A stretch of 64,000 bases of DNA from Rhodococcus sp. G-MC3 (GTDB lineage: Bacteria > Actinomycetota > Actinomycetes > Mycobacteriales > Mycobacteriaceae): NCBI RefSeq assembly GCF_030063335.1, contig NZ_JASISW010000007.1:62001-126000 (forward strand). The letters run 5' to 3'. The notes under the pieces were generated by a model. That model saw nothing but the letters and a program-made list of their open reading frames with translations, was not told the origin of the DNA and made no database searches. Positions 8,088 through 18,225 of the stretch are shown one piece after another. Both the position numbers and the translations under genes were made by a program. The stretch's first letter is position 1, and the number at the start of each line of letters is the position of its first letter.

Positions 8088-11000
8088 TCAGGGCTGAGCG
8101 GTGAAGACTATATCGGCGATCGACGACTGATTTCGCCCGGTGTCGCTACTGAGACCAGTGATCCACAGCAGGACGTGGCTTGTGGGCTCGGTCGCCTGAA
8201 GCGGGATTTCGGTGACCCCACTGCCGAGTGTGGCCTGCCCGATCACCGTGGTGTCGCTGAGGCTGGGCGAATCGCTCGGCGCCGATCGAATCTCGACCAC
8301 CGTGCCGGGGGACGGTGAGTTCACGGTCGCGTTGGTCAGCACCTGTGACGAAGGGAGGCTCACCAGCAGGCCGACGCCGTTCTTGAGCGAGGGAAAGGGC
8401 TGGAAGTACGAGTCGGTACCCCACAGGGTCGACGGGTCTCCGTCTACGGCGTTGTCGGCGGTTCCGACGTTGTCGGCGCTGCCTTCGGGCGAGAACACCT
8501 CGACCGAATCGATGGCGACAGGCGCGGCAGCAGGAACAGCGGCAGGGCCGGCACCGGGTACAGCCGGCGCGGTCTGCGAGGTGGTGAGGCCCAGTTCCTT
8601 CTGTTCGGTCAGCGGCTCGTCGGTGCTACCTCCGGCGATGAACGTGAAGAGCCAGTAGCCGGCGAATCCGAGTACGACGACGGTCAGTACGCCGAGAACG
8701 ACAAGAGCGATGTTGGTGCGACGTGAGTGTTGCTGCTCGGCCGCGATCTCTTCCGGATCGGCAAGGGAATGCCCGTTCGCGCCGGGTGCGCGCTGACCCA
8801 ATCGCAGGGCCGGCATGAGGTCGGTCTTGTCGTTGACCACGGCTGCCTGGTCGAGGACATGCTGAACCGTAGCTGCCGTTCTGATACCACTGTTCTGCTC
8901 GAGCGCGCGGACTGCCACGGCCGAGATCTCGAACGGAACATCGGAACGAATTCGACGAGGTTCGACGGCGTTGCCGCTGCCGTCACGGTCCGCGGGCTTC
9001 ATTCCGCCGACCGACCGCGGCGGCCCCCCACCCGCGGCGGGGTCGACCAGTGGCCAGCGGGCCGTGATCAGGGCGTAGAGCATGGCGCCCAGACCGCGGA
9101 CATCCGAGCCGGGATCGGCATCGGCCAGAGTAGCCGGAAACGCCAGCACAGCGTTTCCGCTGGTGCTGATGCGTACACGATCAGGATGGTCGATGGACAG
9201 TGCGCCGCCGCTGCGATGCGCTGCTTCTGCAGCTCCTGCCAGCGCCTTGATAGCGCGGGCAGCGCCGGTCGGTGACGGCACGGTGTCGGCCATCTCACGA
9301 AGGGATCTGCCCGGAGTCCACTCGGCGACGACGATGCCACCGGAGCTTCCGCGAACCACGTCCAGTACGCGTGCGAGACCGGGCGAGTTGATTCGGCCGA
9401 GACGCAGTGTCCGAGACAGGATCGCCTGGGGACCTTCGGGTCCGTCGGCGGAGTTCGCACTCGCCCGTTGATCGGCGTCGACGAAAGTGAGCGCGACCTC
9501 ACGATCGAGTTTGACGTCGTGTGCCTGCCAGAACTTGAGCCCGCGCGCGCCGCCGTGGGGGGCGAGCAGACGGTATCGACCACCGGCGACCGAGGCGCCG
9601 GGCATCAGCTGCGGGCCGCGAGGTGTGCGAGCGGCCGCACCGGAAGCCGCCGAGACTGCCTCGGTGGGCGGCGCAGCAGGAGTAGATGTGCCGGCAGGGG
9701 TTGCCGCGGCAGCAGATTCGGCGTCGTCACTTGCGGAGACATCAGTTACGGCGTCGTCGTCGGGTCCATTGCTTGCGACTTCAGCCTCCTCGACGTGTGC
9801 TTCCGGAGCCGTTTCGGGCTCGTCCGTTTCAGGAGAACCGGCCTCGGGTTGCTGATTCTTCTCGACCGAGAGTTTTGCCGACGACGGTAGGCGCAAGGTC
9901 GACTCGGCCTGCGAAGAAGCATTCTTCGCACGCTCGTCCACCTCGACTCCGCCGGTCGCTCGGTCCGTGCCGTTCACCACAGCCTCGGCCGGCCCCCCAG
10001 CCACATCGTCGTCGGTCACTCTCACTCCTTCACGCGTGTATGCCCCGGGTTGTCGGTCACGTCCACTCAGCTGAGGTCCACGCGACACGGACGGCGTCCC
10101 GGCCCGCCTGGGTCCAGGGTACGGGAGACGGTCGCGTGCAGTGTCCCATGCAGTGGGGGAAGCAACTACCGGTACCACCAGCGTCTTGTCTGCGCCAGCG
10201 CCAACGGCCGGATCGGTTGTGACGTTCCCTGGAACATCGGTTGATATTTCGACCGGCTGGGGTGCCGGGACCGACTTGCCTCGAACTCGAAGAACAAGTC
10301 GGCGGATCGCTACGGTCACGGCGAGAACTTCGGGGATGCGGCCGAACCACAGAATCGCGAATGTTATGCCCAGCATCAGGATCGCACCGATGCCAACGCG
10401 CAGCATGGCTCCGATGAAACCCAAGTTTTCGGTCAATTCACTCAGGTCAGCGATGCGATCGATGGCGAGCATCGCAGTTCCGCCTGCCGCGGATGCGATC
10501 AGCACCATCCAGATCGTCTTGCCGATATTGATCATTCGCAAGTTGCCGAGGCTTCGGTTGAGAAGGAAACCGCCGATGCAGGCGCCGACGACGAATCCGA
10601 GACCGTTCGCTACACCGAGCCACAGGACAACCTGCTGGTCGTTCTGTGCCAGTACCGGCGCGAGGGCGGACAACGCGATTTTCACACCTGTGATCCCGAG
10701 GATGATCCAGGTGGGTGTCCAGGCTTGCTCACGGGCATAGAAAACGCGCAGGTGGATGAGGACGAGCGCATAGGGAATCAGGGTGAATGCCGACCAGCTG
10801 ACGGCTTCGCCGAGGCGAGGTGCGTCGCTCTTGAAATTGCCGTGTCCGAAGAGGGCCTCGCCGACCCATGGGCCTGCGAACGTCAAAAACACGACGATCG
10901 GAACCAGCGCGACCAACGTCATTCTGGTGGCTACCGACAGATCGTCGACGACAGCGGGGGTGTCCCCGTTCGCGGCGCTCCTGCTCAGGCGCGGCATTAT

Positions 11001-12218
11001 CGCCGTCAAGACGGTGACTCCGAGGATTCCATATGGGAGTTGCAGCAGTATCCAGGCCTGCGAGTAAATGACCGGGCCTGCTTCGTCGGCGTGGGCGGAG
11101 ATGTTGGTGGCGAAGACGAGGCCTGCTTGGCTGATCACGACGTAGAGGACGATGGCCGCTGCCATGCCGCCGAAGGTTTTCAATCGCGCGTCGAAGCCCC
11201 ACAACGGTCGAAGGTCGACCTTTTCGCGCTTCAGGGCCGGAATCAAGGCAGCTACCTGGGTGATGACGCCGGCGGTGACGCCGAGACCAAGGATCAACAC
11301 GTGCGGATCGCTGATCTGCACAGGGTCGAGCGAGATTTCGCCTGGTACCAAGAAGTAAAGCGAGAAGATACCGAGCACCACGAGGTTGTTCCACACCGGA
11401 GCCCACGCGCCGGGGCGGAAGTTCTGGCGAGTGTTCAAAATAGCGGTGAGCAGGCCGGACAGGCCGTAGAACAAGATCGCCGGAAGCAACAGATACGACA
11501 GGGCGGTCGTCAGATCGCTGCTGACCTTTGCGGTGTCGTCGATGAGCATGTTGCTGAGGACGGGTGCGCCGATGGTCGCGATCAAGGCGACGATCGCGAG
11601 CATCGTGAACGCCAGCGTGAAGAGTCTCCTGATGAACGACGCGCCGCGGTCGGGGTCCTCGATCTCGGCTCTGACCAGTACCGGGACGACGATTGCTGTC
11701 AGAACCGCGCCGAGCACGAGTTCCGAGATCATGTTCGGCAGGATCGTGGCCGAGGTGAACGAGCTCGCGATCGCACTCCCCAGAATTGCCAGCATGACGA
11801 TCTGTTTGAAGAAGCCGGTGATCCGACTGACGAGAGTCGCGATCGCGATCGAACCCGTCGCAGCCAGCAGGCTCTTCTGCTGCGACTTCGGTGCAGGTGC
11901 CTCGGGGCCCGGTGTCGGCTGAGTTTCTACCGGAGGAAAATCCTCGTCGCGGAAGCGCGGGATGAGCTGGGTGACCGAATTGTCAGGAGCCGGACCGCCG
12001 TCGGGCGACGGAGGTGCTGGATAGCTCCGCATTTCACGACCGGGCATTTCACGACCGGACACTTCGCGGGGCCGACCGTTCGCGTCCCGCTCCCACGGCG
12101 CTTGGCGAGGTGGCGTCGTACGCCGAAAGACCTGCGCTGCCGGTAGGCGATTGGCAGCGCCGTCGGGAAGACGCGCGTTGTCGCCCCGGTAAGGCATATC
12201 ACCGCCGGTCATGGTCAC
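8088..12218 (-). CDS. murJ: MurJ lipid II flippase fused to a pseudokinase and an extracellular domain
   Basis: This 1376-residue protein has four parts. A polar, proline-rich N-terminus (1-110) is followed by a multi-spanning MurJ/MviN flippase (about 115-640), which exports lipid II. After an acidic low-complexity linker comes a degenerate kinase-like domain (about 870-1120) starting at PGASVAGGRYRLL; I cannot find the HRD and DFG catalytic motifs in it. One membrane helix (about 1168-1192) precedes a discoidin-like extracellular C-terminus. This is the architecture of mycobacterial Rv3910, whose pseudokinase is bound by FhaA after phosphorylation by PknB. The protein is longer than its mycobacterial counterpart, mainly in the linkers. 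A GTG start lies six bases after the DUF6049 gene stop, so the two are probably cotranscribed. Confidence 0.94.
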   Translation of the reverse strand: MTMTGGDMPYRGDNARLPDGAANRLPAAQVFRRTTPPRQAPWERDANGRPREVSGREMPGREMRSYPAPPSPDGGPAPDNSVTQLIPRFRDEDFPPVETQPTPGPEAPAPKSQQKSLLAATGSIAIATLVSRITGFFKQIVMLAILGSAIASSFTSATILPNMISELVLGAVLTAIVVPVLVRAEIEDPDRGASFIRRLFTLAFTMLAIVALIATIGAPVLSNMLIDDTAKVSSDLTTALSYLLLPAILFYGLSGLLTAILNTRQNFRPGAWAPVWNNLVVLGIFSLYFLVPGEISLDPVQISDPHVLILGLGVTAGVITQVAALIPALKREKVDLRPLWGFDARLKTFGGMAAAIVLYVVISQAGLVFATNISAHADEAGPVIYSQAWILLQLPYGILGVTVLTAIMPRLSRSAANGDTPAVVDDLSVATRMTLVALVPIVVFLTFAGPWVGEALFGHGNFKSDAPRLGEAVSWSAFTLIPYALVLIHLRVFYAREQAWTPTWIILGITGVKIALSALAPVLAQNDQQVVLWLGVANGLGFVVGACIGGFLLNRSLGNLRMINIGKTIWMVLIASAAGGTAMLAIDRIADLSELTENLGFIGAMLRVGIGAILMLGITFAILWFGRIPEVLAVTVAIRRLVLRVRGKSVPAPQPVEISTDVPGNVTTDPAVGAGADKTLVVPVVASPTAWDTARDRLPYPGPRRAGTPSVSRGPQLSGRDRQPGAYTREGVRVTDDDVAGGPAEAVVNGTDRATGGVEVDERAKNASSQAESTLRLPSSAKLSVEKNQQPEAGSPETDEPETAPEAHVEEAEVASNGPDDDAVTDVSASDDAESAAAATPAGTSTPAAPPTEAVSAASGAAARTPRGPQLMPGASVAGGRYRLLAPHGGARGLKFWQAHDVKLDREVALTFVDADQRASANSADGPEGPQAILSRTLRLGRINSPGLARVLDVVRGSSGGIVVAEWTPGRSLREMADTVPSPTGAARAIKALAGAAEAAHRSGGALSIDHPDRVRISTSGNAVLAFPATLADADPGSDVRGLGAMLYALITARWPLVDPAAGGGPPRSVGGMKPADRDGSGNAVEPRRIRSDVPFEISAVAVRALEQNSGIRTAATVQHVLDQAAVVNDKTDLMPALRLGQRAPGANGHSLADPEEIAAEQQHSRRTNIALVVLGVLTVVVLGFAGYWLFTFIAGGSTDEPLTEQKELGLTTSQTAPAVPGAGPAAVPAAAPVAIDSVEVFSPEGSADNVGTADNAVDGDPSTLWGTDSYFQPFPSLKNGVGLLVSLPSSQVLTNATVNSPSPGTVVEIRSAPSDSPSLSDTTVIGQATLGSGVTEIPLQATEPTSHVLLWITGLSSDTGRNQSSIADIVFTAQP

Positions 12219-12224
12219 CGCCCG

Positions 12225-14660
12225 TCATGGCCGTTCGTACTCTTCGTCAGCTGGATCGGGTTCTCCCTTGAACCGGTGCCACAACCGGCGTCCCGCAAGC
12301 AGGAGCAGGAGGACGCCTGCGCAAGCGGTAATGATCGCAAGTGCCTGACCGTACGCGTTCGACCGTACGGACACCGCTGTAGCTTCTCCCAATTGCTGCC
12401 CGTCGAGGGTGGTCAGCGAGAAGTCGACCGACAGGTTGCGGCTGTCGTCCACCTGCGTTGGCACTGTAATGGTCCGGCTGCCCCGAGCCGGGAGGGCCGT
12501 CGCCCCGACGTCGTCGATCGTCATTTCCGATGGCGCATCGACCTTCAAGCGAACGTTGACACCAACGGGCAGGTCATTACGTGCCACCAGCAGCAACGGA
12601 CTTTCTTCGGAGGCCAAGGTGTAGATGCCTCCCGGCGCCAACACCGTGATCGACTGAAAAATCGAGTTCAGCCCGCGTTCGGACGAGTCCATGCGTGTGC
12701 GAGCCGTGTTCGTTGCTTCGGCCGGGTTTGCCGAACGCTGTGCGGTGCCGAGTGATCGAAGCAAGTCCTCGCGTAGCGGCGCGGTGTAGAGCCGGGGGGT
12801 CAACACGGATTGCGGATCCTCGACGAGCGTTGCACGCAACGAGTCGATTCTTTTGCTCTGCGCACGCACCCGGTCTTCGAGTTGGACGTCGCGACCCGTT
12901 GGCCCAACCGTCCTGGTCTCGACGGGTAGGCCCGTGGGACTCGCGGCCGCAATCTCCGCAAATGGACGCGGCGTCGCCAGGCCGGTCCGCAGCAGGGACG
13001 ACAAGGTGGACAGAACAGCGGCAGGTTCGTCTCCTTCTGCCGTCCAGTACTGGGGAGGTGCAATGGTCAACGCTCTGCTTGTGCTGGAGGACTGGGGGTT
13101 GCTGGAGGACTGGGGCGAGCCGGTCGACGGTACGAGGGCCGGATACGCGAGCGCACCGAGCGCATCCTGCAGGCGCGCGGTCCTCGAATCGTCCGCGAGG
13201 TCGTACTGCTGATCCTCGGGGGTGAATGCGGGGGTCGCCGGAGCGTCGCCGACGCCTGCGAGCGCGGTCGCCGCTGCGGCGTCGAACACTGTGGTGTTCA
13301 GATCGGAATCGACGTCGCTGCCACCCACGACGGAGGTGACGTCGCCGGATGCGGCAGGGGCGACGCTCGTGTCGGCGACCATCGCGGTGCTCGGGCCGAC
13401 CGACCGAAGTGTTGCCGACCCGGCCTCGCCGAGTTGCCCGGTGGCACTCCACACGACTCCCCGGACCGAGGTCACCCCGAGGATGGTGTCGACGATGTCC
13501 GCCGGTGACTCGAGTGCGGCCGACGCGAGCGAGGCGTCGCCGACGTTGCCTAGAGTGTCGAGGTCGACCTGTGCGAACGGCAGTGCGGTGACGCACATGG
13601 TTCCTGCGAGTTTCTCGAGGCGACCGAGCCATGCCGATGCGCCGTCGGCGCCATTGCCCTCACGTGCAGGCCCCGTCGGATCTGCCGGGTCGTCGACGAT
13701 CAGGTAGCCCCTTGTCATGTTCGACACGGTTACCAGCAGATCCGGGTCGACCGCGAGGCACATGCTCTCGGCGAGGCGCTTCTGAGGATCGAGGTCCTCG
13801 GCGGTCGCGGACTCGGCCGCCTTCAGAAGTTCATCGAGCCGCCCACCTTCACTCATCTCCCCGGCGAGATCGTCGTCGATCAACCTCACCCTCTCGTCGA
13901 TGGACCCGGGAATGCCCGCGGCCAATCTCGGCTTGTCCGCGAACGGCCACATGATCGTCGTCGCCACCGGGGTCGATGTGTTCGGAGGGATCGGCACGGC
14001 TTCGGGGGCCATGGCGTCGACGACGGTCGGATTTCGGGGGACGCCGGTGACCGGAAGCAGGAAGCGGGCATCGTCGAGTCGGGCGGTGCCGCCGTACTCG
14101 GGTGTGCCATTGACGTTCAGGAGCAGCGGATACACGCCGGGGCGTTCGATTCCCAGAGACGGGCCCTGCACGTTTCGGAGCGGCATCGATATGACGAACT
14201 GTGTGCTCGCGCCACGTTCCAAGCTGGTGGCGACGGTCTGAAACTCGCCGACATTCGCAAATTCCTGCTGGTCGAGGGAAAGTGAGGTTCGCAATTCCTC
14301 GGGACGTTCGACGGCGTCCGTGCTCTGCATTCGCACACCGATGTCGTCGACGCGTCGGTCACCGACGTTGGTGACGGTGGCACGCACGGTGACGAACGGG
14401 TCGCTGGTGGTGGTGACCGTTCCGGGCGCAACGTTGTCGACGGCGAGCCGGAGGAATCGGGTTTCGGTCGTGGTGTCGGGAAGCGCGGAATCTTCGGGTT
14501 GATCCGTGAAGTCGGTCGATGCGTCCGCGTTCTCGGTCGCGGACCTATCGTTGGTCGGATCGTCGCCGGGGAACTCCTGAGCAGCAGCGACGCCGGGAGT
14601 GACGGCAAGCACCAGCGCGGTCAGTGCGGCCGCAGTGACCTTCGAAAGCCGCACGGTCAC
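12225..14660 (-). CDS. DUF6049-family exported membrane protein (Rv3909-type)
   Basis: This 811-residue protein has a cleavable signal peptide (hydrophobic core [17 protein letters not shown], cleavage before QEF). A large extracytoplasmic region follows with Ig-like segments at both ends ([42 protein letters not shown]), then one C-terminal membrane helix ([18 protein letters not shown]) and a short basic tail. It always neighbours murJ and mutT4 in this order, which suggests a role in envelope assembly; no activity is known to me. The GTG start overlaps the mutT4 stop as GTGA, so it is translationally coupled upstream and six bases from murJ downstream. Confidence 0.88.
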   Translation of the reverse strand: MTVRLSKVTAAALTALVLAVTPGVAAAQEFPGDDPTNDRSATENADASTDFTDQPEDSALPDTTTETRFLRLAVDNVAPGTVTTTSDPFVTVRATVTNVGDRRVDDIGVRMQSTDAVERPEELRTSLSLDQQEFANVGEFQTVATSLERGASTQFVISMPLRNVQGPSLGIERPGVYPLLLNVNGTPEYGGTARLDDARFLLPVTGVPRNPTVVDAMAPEAVPIPPNTSTPVATTIMWPFADKPRLAAGIPGSIDERVRLIDDDLAGEMSEGGRLDELLKAAESATAEDLDPQKRLAESMCLAVDPDLLVTVSNMTRGYLIVDDPADPTGPAREGNGADGASAWLGRLEKLAGTMCVTALPFAQVDLDTLGNVGDASLASAALESPADIVDTILGVTSVRGVVWSATGQLGEAGSATLRSVGPSTAMVADTSVAPAASGDVTSVVGGSDVDSDLNTTVFDAAAATALAGVGDAPATPAFTPEDQQYDLADDSRTARLQDALGALAYPALVPSTGSPQSSSNPQSSSTSRALTIAPPQYWTAEGDEPAAVLSTLSSLLRTGLATPRPFAEIAAASPTGLPVETRTVGPTGRDVQLEDRVRAQSKRIDSLRATLVEDPQSVLTPRLYTAPLREDLLRSLGTAQRSANPAEATNTARTRMDSSERGLNSIFQSITVLAPGGIYTLASEESPLLLVARNDLPVGVNVRLKVDAPSEMTIDDVGATALPARGSRTITVPTQVDDSRNLSVDFSLTTLDGQQLGEATAVSVRSNAYGQALAIITACAGVLLLLLAGRRLWHRFKGEPDPADEEYERP

Positions 14661-15241
14661 TCCGGCCCGGAATGCGTCTCGAGATCTGGGGTGGTCATTC
14701 CCTCGATCAGCTTGCCGGCGATGACGGCCAACTTTCGTTCGTCGGCGTACGCCAAGCGAGATGCCAGTTCACTGAGAGGGACCCACGCCACCTCGGTGAC
14801 CTCGACATCCTCGTCGGACAGCTCGCCGCCGAGGAATCGAAGCAAGTAGTGGTGAACGGTCTTGTGGACGCGGCGTCCTTCGGTGACGAACCAGTAGTCG
14901 ATGCTGCCGAGAGACGCCAGAACCGATCCGCGGATGCCGGTTTCCTCGGCGACCTCACGCATCGCGGTCTGCTCGGCTGTCTCGCCCTGTTCGATATGCC
15001 CTTTGGGCAATGACCACAGCAATCGGCCGCGGCGATCCGTGCGGCCGATGAGGGCGGCGCATCGCTGAGCCGGCGGTCCATCGAGACCGTCGACGACGAG
15101 GCCTCCAGCGGAGGTTTCGCGAACGGTGCGCAGTCTCGGCTTGTCCGCATCGGCGCGCGCGTTTCGCCGCCGCGGGTTGCGGCGGCTCCTGTTCGCACGT
15201 TCGCCAGCAGACACCCAATCCATACTAGATGGAAAGAGCAC
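14657..15241 (-). CDS. mutT4: Nudix hydrolase MutT4
   Basis: This protein of up to 194 residues has a full Nudix box, [20 protein letters not shown], with the expected catalytic glutamates. A basic N-terminal tail of about 45 residues ([16 protein letters not shown]) precedes the fold at [13 protein letters not shown], as in mycobacterial MutT4. Nudix enzymes of this group hydrolyse nucleoside diphosphate-linked or oxidised nucleotide substrates; the exact substrate here is unknown. The start is uncertain: GTG at 15241 or ATG at 15223, neither with a good ribosome-binding site. It is divergent from pcnA, with 89 bp between the starts at most, and its stop overlaps the next gene. Confidence 0.93.
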   Translation of the reverse strand: MLFPSSMDWVSAGERANRSRRNPRRRNARADADKPRLRTVRETSAGGLVVDGLDGPPAQRCAALIGRTDRRGRLLWSLPKGHIEQGETAEQTAMREVAEETGIRGSVLASLGSIDYWFVTEGRRVHKTVHHYLLRFLGGELSDEDVEVTEVAWVPLSELASRLAYADERKLAVIAGKLIEGMTTPDLETHSGPE

Positions 15242-15316
15242 ACTGTCCCGCCTGCCGCTCCGACACGGGCGTTCAGGCTCTATCGACCTGTCCCTCAGGC
15301 CCCGTCAATCGTCCCT

Positions 15317-15322
15317 TAGGCT
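15317..15322 (+). promoter_or_regulatory. -10 element of pcnA (leaderless type)
   Basis: TAGGCT lies eight bases before the GTG at 15331, so transcription would begin at or next to the start codon. No convincing -35 is visible. Confidence 0.5.
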
Positions 15323-15330
15323 CTAACACC

Positions 15331-16803
15331 GTGGCCGATCAGTCTCCATCTCCAGCGCAGTCCGATGTGTCCGCCGACCGTCGAGCACGCCTGTCGGCGG
15401 CCGCTGCAGTGACGCTGGAAACGCTGTCCGTCGTCCTCGAACCGCTTGCCGACAGATTCGCCGCCGCAGGCCACGAGCTGTACCTCGTCGGGGGCAGTGT
15501 GCGCGACGCGGTACTGGGCCGTCTCGGCAACGATCTGGACTTCACCACCGATGCGCGGCCCGAGGCGGTGCAGAAGCTGCTGGTCGGCTGGGCCGACAAT
15601 CAGTGGGACACCGGAATCGCATTCGGTACCGTCAGCGCAGCCAAAGGCGATCAGCTGATCGAGATCACTACCTTCCGGACCGACTCCTACGACCAGGTCT
15701 CACGCAATCCCGAGGTGCTGTACGGAACCAGCCTCGAGGAGGACCTGGTTCGGCGCGACTTCACCGTCAACGCGATGGCGGTTCGTCTCGGCGCGAATGG
15801 TGCACAAGAGTTCGTCGACCCGCTCGGCGGCATGGATGCGCTGCTGGAGGGCATGCTCGATACGCCGTCGACACCCGAGAAGTCATTCGGCGACGATCCG
15901 CTCCGCATGCTTCGGGGCGCCCGGTTCGTCTCTCAGCTCGGGTTCACACTGATGCCGCGAGTGCACGAAGCGATCACAAAGATGGCCGTACAGATCGAAC
16001 GCATCACCGCCGAACGGGTGCAGGCGGAACTCGACAAGCTGATTCTGGGCGAGTTCCCGCTGGAGGGCATCGACGTCATGTGCGAGACCGGGCTTGCCGC
16101 GTACGTGCTCCCCGAGGTTCCGGCGATGAAGCTCGAGATCGACGAACACCACCAGCACAAGGATGTGTACTGGCACTCGCTGACGGTACTGAAGCAGGCC
16201 ATCGATCTGGAGGACGGTGACCCCGACCTCGTATTGCGTTGGGCTGCACTGCTTCACGACATCGGGAAGCCGGACACGCGAAAGCACGAAGCCGGTGGTG
16301 GCGTCAGCTTCCACCACCACGAGGTCGTCGGTTCCAAGATGGTGCGCAAGCGCATGCGCGCGCTGAAGTATTCGAAAAGAATGATCGACGATGTCTCCCA
16401 GCTGGTGTTCCTTCATCTGAGGTTCCACGGCTACGGCAAGGGGCAGTGGACGGACTCGGCCGTGCGCCGCTACGCCGCCGACGCCGGCGAGCTGCTTCCC
16501 AAGCTGCACAAGCTTGTTCGCGCCGACAGCACCACCCGCAACAAGCGTCGAGCAGCGGCGTTGCAGGCGACCTACGACGATTTGGAAGAGCGCATCTCGG
16601 CATTGGCCGCGCAGGAGGACCTGGCGCGGGTGCGTCCGGATCTCGACGGCAACGCGATCATGGAACTCCTCGGCATCCCTGCGGGTCCCGAGGTCGGCGA
16701 GGCCTGGAAGTTTCTCAAGGAACTGCGCCTGGACCGCGGACCGCTCCCCCGCGACGAGGCCGAGAAAGCGCTGCTGGAGTTCTGGCGGCTACGCCCCACG
16801 TGA
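15331..16803 (+). CDS. pcnA: CCA-adding tRNA nucleotidyltransferase
   Basis: This enzyme of about 490 residues completes or repairs the 3' CCA end of tRNA. The nucleotidyltransferase head has LVGGSVRDAVLG and the metal-binding NDLDFTTDA. The neck carries RRDFTVNAMAVR and the nucleotide-binding GDDPLRMLRGARF. A C-terminal HD domain contains LLHDIGKP and HHEVVG. I prefer the GTG at 15331, eight bases after a TAGGCT -10, over the in-frame ATG at 15229, which would overlap mutT4 and add a poorly conserved extension. It corresponds to Rv3907c. The stop codon forms part of a 17-bp hairpin. Confidence 0.95.
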   Translation: MADQSPSPAQSDVSADRRARLSAAAAVTLETLSVVLEPLADRFAAAGHELYLVGGSVRDAVLGRLGNDLDFTTDARPEAVQKLLVGWADNQWDTGIAFGTVSAAKGDQLIEITTFRTDSYDQVSRNPEVLYGTSLEEDLVRRDFTVNAMAVRLGANGAQEFVDPLGGMDALLEGMLDTPSTPEKSFGDDPLRMLRGARFVSQLGFTLMPRVHEAITKMAVQIERITAERVQAELDKLILGEFPLEGIDVMCETGLAAYVLPEVPAMKLEIDEHHQHKDVYWHSLTVLKQAIDLEDGDPDLVLRWAALLHDIGKPDTRKHEAGGGVSFHHHEVVGSKMVRKRMRALKYSKRMIDDVSQLVFLHLRFHGYGKGQWTDSAVRRYAADAGELLPKLHKLVRADSTTRNKRRAAALQATYDDLEERISALAAQEDLARVRPDLDGNAIMELLGIPAGPEVGEAWKFLKELRLDRGPLPRDEAEKALLEFWRLRPT

Positions 16804-16839
16804 GTGGAAATACGTCGCAGGGGACGTATTTCCACTCAC
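16800..16839. terminator. Bidirectional terminator-like perfect 17-bp hairpin
   Basis: The 17-bp arms at 16800-16816 and 16823-16839 are exact reverse complements around a six-base loop (GCAGGG). The structure includes the pcnA stop codon and lies between convergent pcnA and an MFS gene. It has no U-tract. Its length and perfection also fit an extragenic palindromic element. Confidence 0.7.
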
Positions 16840-16871
16840 ATGATGGCCGCGTGGTGCGACGAACATGGCAC

Positions 16872-18176
16872 CTACTTTCGGTGCGCGCGCCGAGCGTTCA
16901 GGAAGACGAGCCCGAGGCCGAGGACGTAGATCACACCGCCGACGAGAACGACGACATGAGCCGCGGTCTCTCCCGCTAGATCGGTTGTTCCCGATCCGAC
17001 GGCGAAAGCGGCGACTGCGAGTGCACCGACGAAGAAGATGTTGAACACCGTGTCCTGGAGTGCGAAGACCCTGCCGCGGTGGTCGTCGTCGATCTCGGTC
17101 TGCATCGATGCATCGCCGGTGAGCTTGATGGTCTGCCCTGCGATTCCCAGCAGGAACGCACCGAGCAGCAGGCTCGTCTGAGTCAGCGACGCAATGAATG
17201 TCACCTGCACCACAGCAGCTACCGCAAGCGCCGCCATGATGGAGCGAACTCGTCCGACCCGCGGTAGCAGGAACGGCGTCAACAGCGCAGCGATCAGCAT
17301 GCCTGCCGCGGTGGCCCCGACGGCGATACCGAAGCCCGCGAGCCCGCCCGGCAACGAGCTCGATGTCGTCTCCCGAAGGATCAGCACCATCACGAGCGTG
17401 TCGACACCGAAGACGATGCGATGCGCGCCGATTCCTGCCATGGCCGCGGTCACTGTCGGCGATTGCCACACCGCGACAGCTCCCGACTTCAACCCTGCGG
17501 CGATGTCGGCGAGAGCTCTCACCGCTCCGTGATCGTTGGAGGTTGCGAGAGTTGCCGGGCCGAGCGATCGTGGCGCGAAGCGGGACGCGGCGATGGTTCC
17601 GACAACCGATCCCGACGCTGCCACCGCCACTGCGACACCCGAGCCGACGTCGCCTGCACCGAAGGCAGCGATTATTCCGACGGCCGCGCCCGCGCCTGCC
17701 GCGGCGAAACCGGACCCGACGGTCGCGAGCAGCGAGTTCATCGGGACGAGCCACGATGGTCGAACCACGTGCGGGAGTGACGCCGATACACCGGCGAGCA
17801 CGAACCTGCTGAGCCCCACCGTGGTCAGGGCGAGCAGAAGAAGGGGTGTCTCGCCCCCGCCCGAGCAGAGGAGTGCTGCGGTGACTGCGATGAGCACCAT
17901 ACGCAGTACGTTCGCCCACAGCACCACGGCGCGTCGGTCCCAGCGGTCGAGCATCGCGCCGGCGAAAGGTCCGATAACGGAATAGGGCACCAGCAACACG
18001 GCGAATCCGGCTGCAATCGCAGCCGGATTCGATTCGCGCTCGGGGTTGAAGAGAATGGCCCCGCTCAATGCGGCCTGGAAAAGGCCGTCACCGAACTGGC
18101 CTGCGAAACGGATGGCGGTGAGCTTGCCAGCGCCGGGCGAATCACGCAGCCGTGCCAGGAAGGTCTCGTTGCTCAC
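16872..18176 (-). CDS. MFS transporter
   Basis: This 434-residue protein has about 12 hydrophobic segments and a GAMLDRWDRRAVV loop between helices 2 and 3, the usual major-facilitator motif. A long central loop is followed by DDDHRGRVFALQDTVFNIFFVG, typical of the MFS_3/enterobactin-exporter-like branch. The substrate cannot be told. The GTG start is seven bases from a TAAAGT -10 element, so translation is probably leaderless. It converges with pcnA across a long hairpin and has no obvious operon partner. Confidence 0.85.
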   Translation of the reverse strand: MSNETFLARLRDSPGAGKLTAIRFAGQFGDGLFQAALSGAILFNPERESNPAAIAAGFAVLLVPYSVIGPFAGAMLDRWDRRAVVLWANVLRMVLIAVTAALLCSGGGETPLLLLALTTVGLSRFVLAGVSASLPHVVRPSWLVPMNSLLATVGSGFAAAGAGAAVGIIAAFGAGDVGSGVAVAVAASGSVVGTIAASRFAPRSLGPATLATSNDHGAVRALADIAAGLKSGAVAVWQSPTVTAAMAGIGAHRIVFGVDTLVMVLILRETTSSSLPGGLAGFGIAVGATAAGMLIAALLTPFLLPRVGRVRSIMAALAVAAVVQVTFIASLTQTSLLLGAFLLGIAGQTIKLTGDASMQTEIDDDHRGRVFALQDTVFNIFFVGALAVAAFAVGSGTTDLAGETAAHVVVLVGGVIYVLGLGLVFLNARRAHRK

Positions 18177-18183
18177 TTACTGC

Positions 18184-18189
18184 ACTTTA
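18184..18189 (-). promoter_or_regulatory. -10 element of the MFS gene (leaderless type)
   Basis: On the minus strand TAAAGT is followed by seven bases and then the GTG at 18176. Confidence 0.5.
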
Positions 18190-18225
18190 GCCCCAGCAAG
18201 CAGTGCCTCCTGACAGCGCCACTCA

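Noticed and set aside
10725..12146. 473-codon open frame antisense to murJ
   Set aside because: It mirrors the murJ membrane domain and is highly charged without family resemblance.
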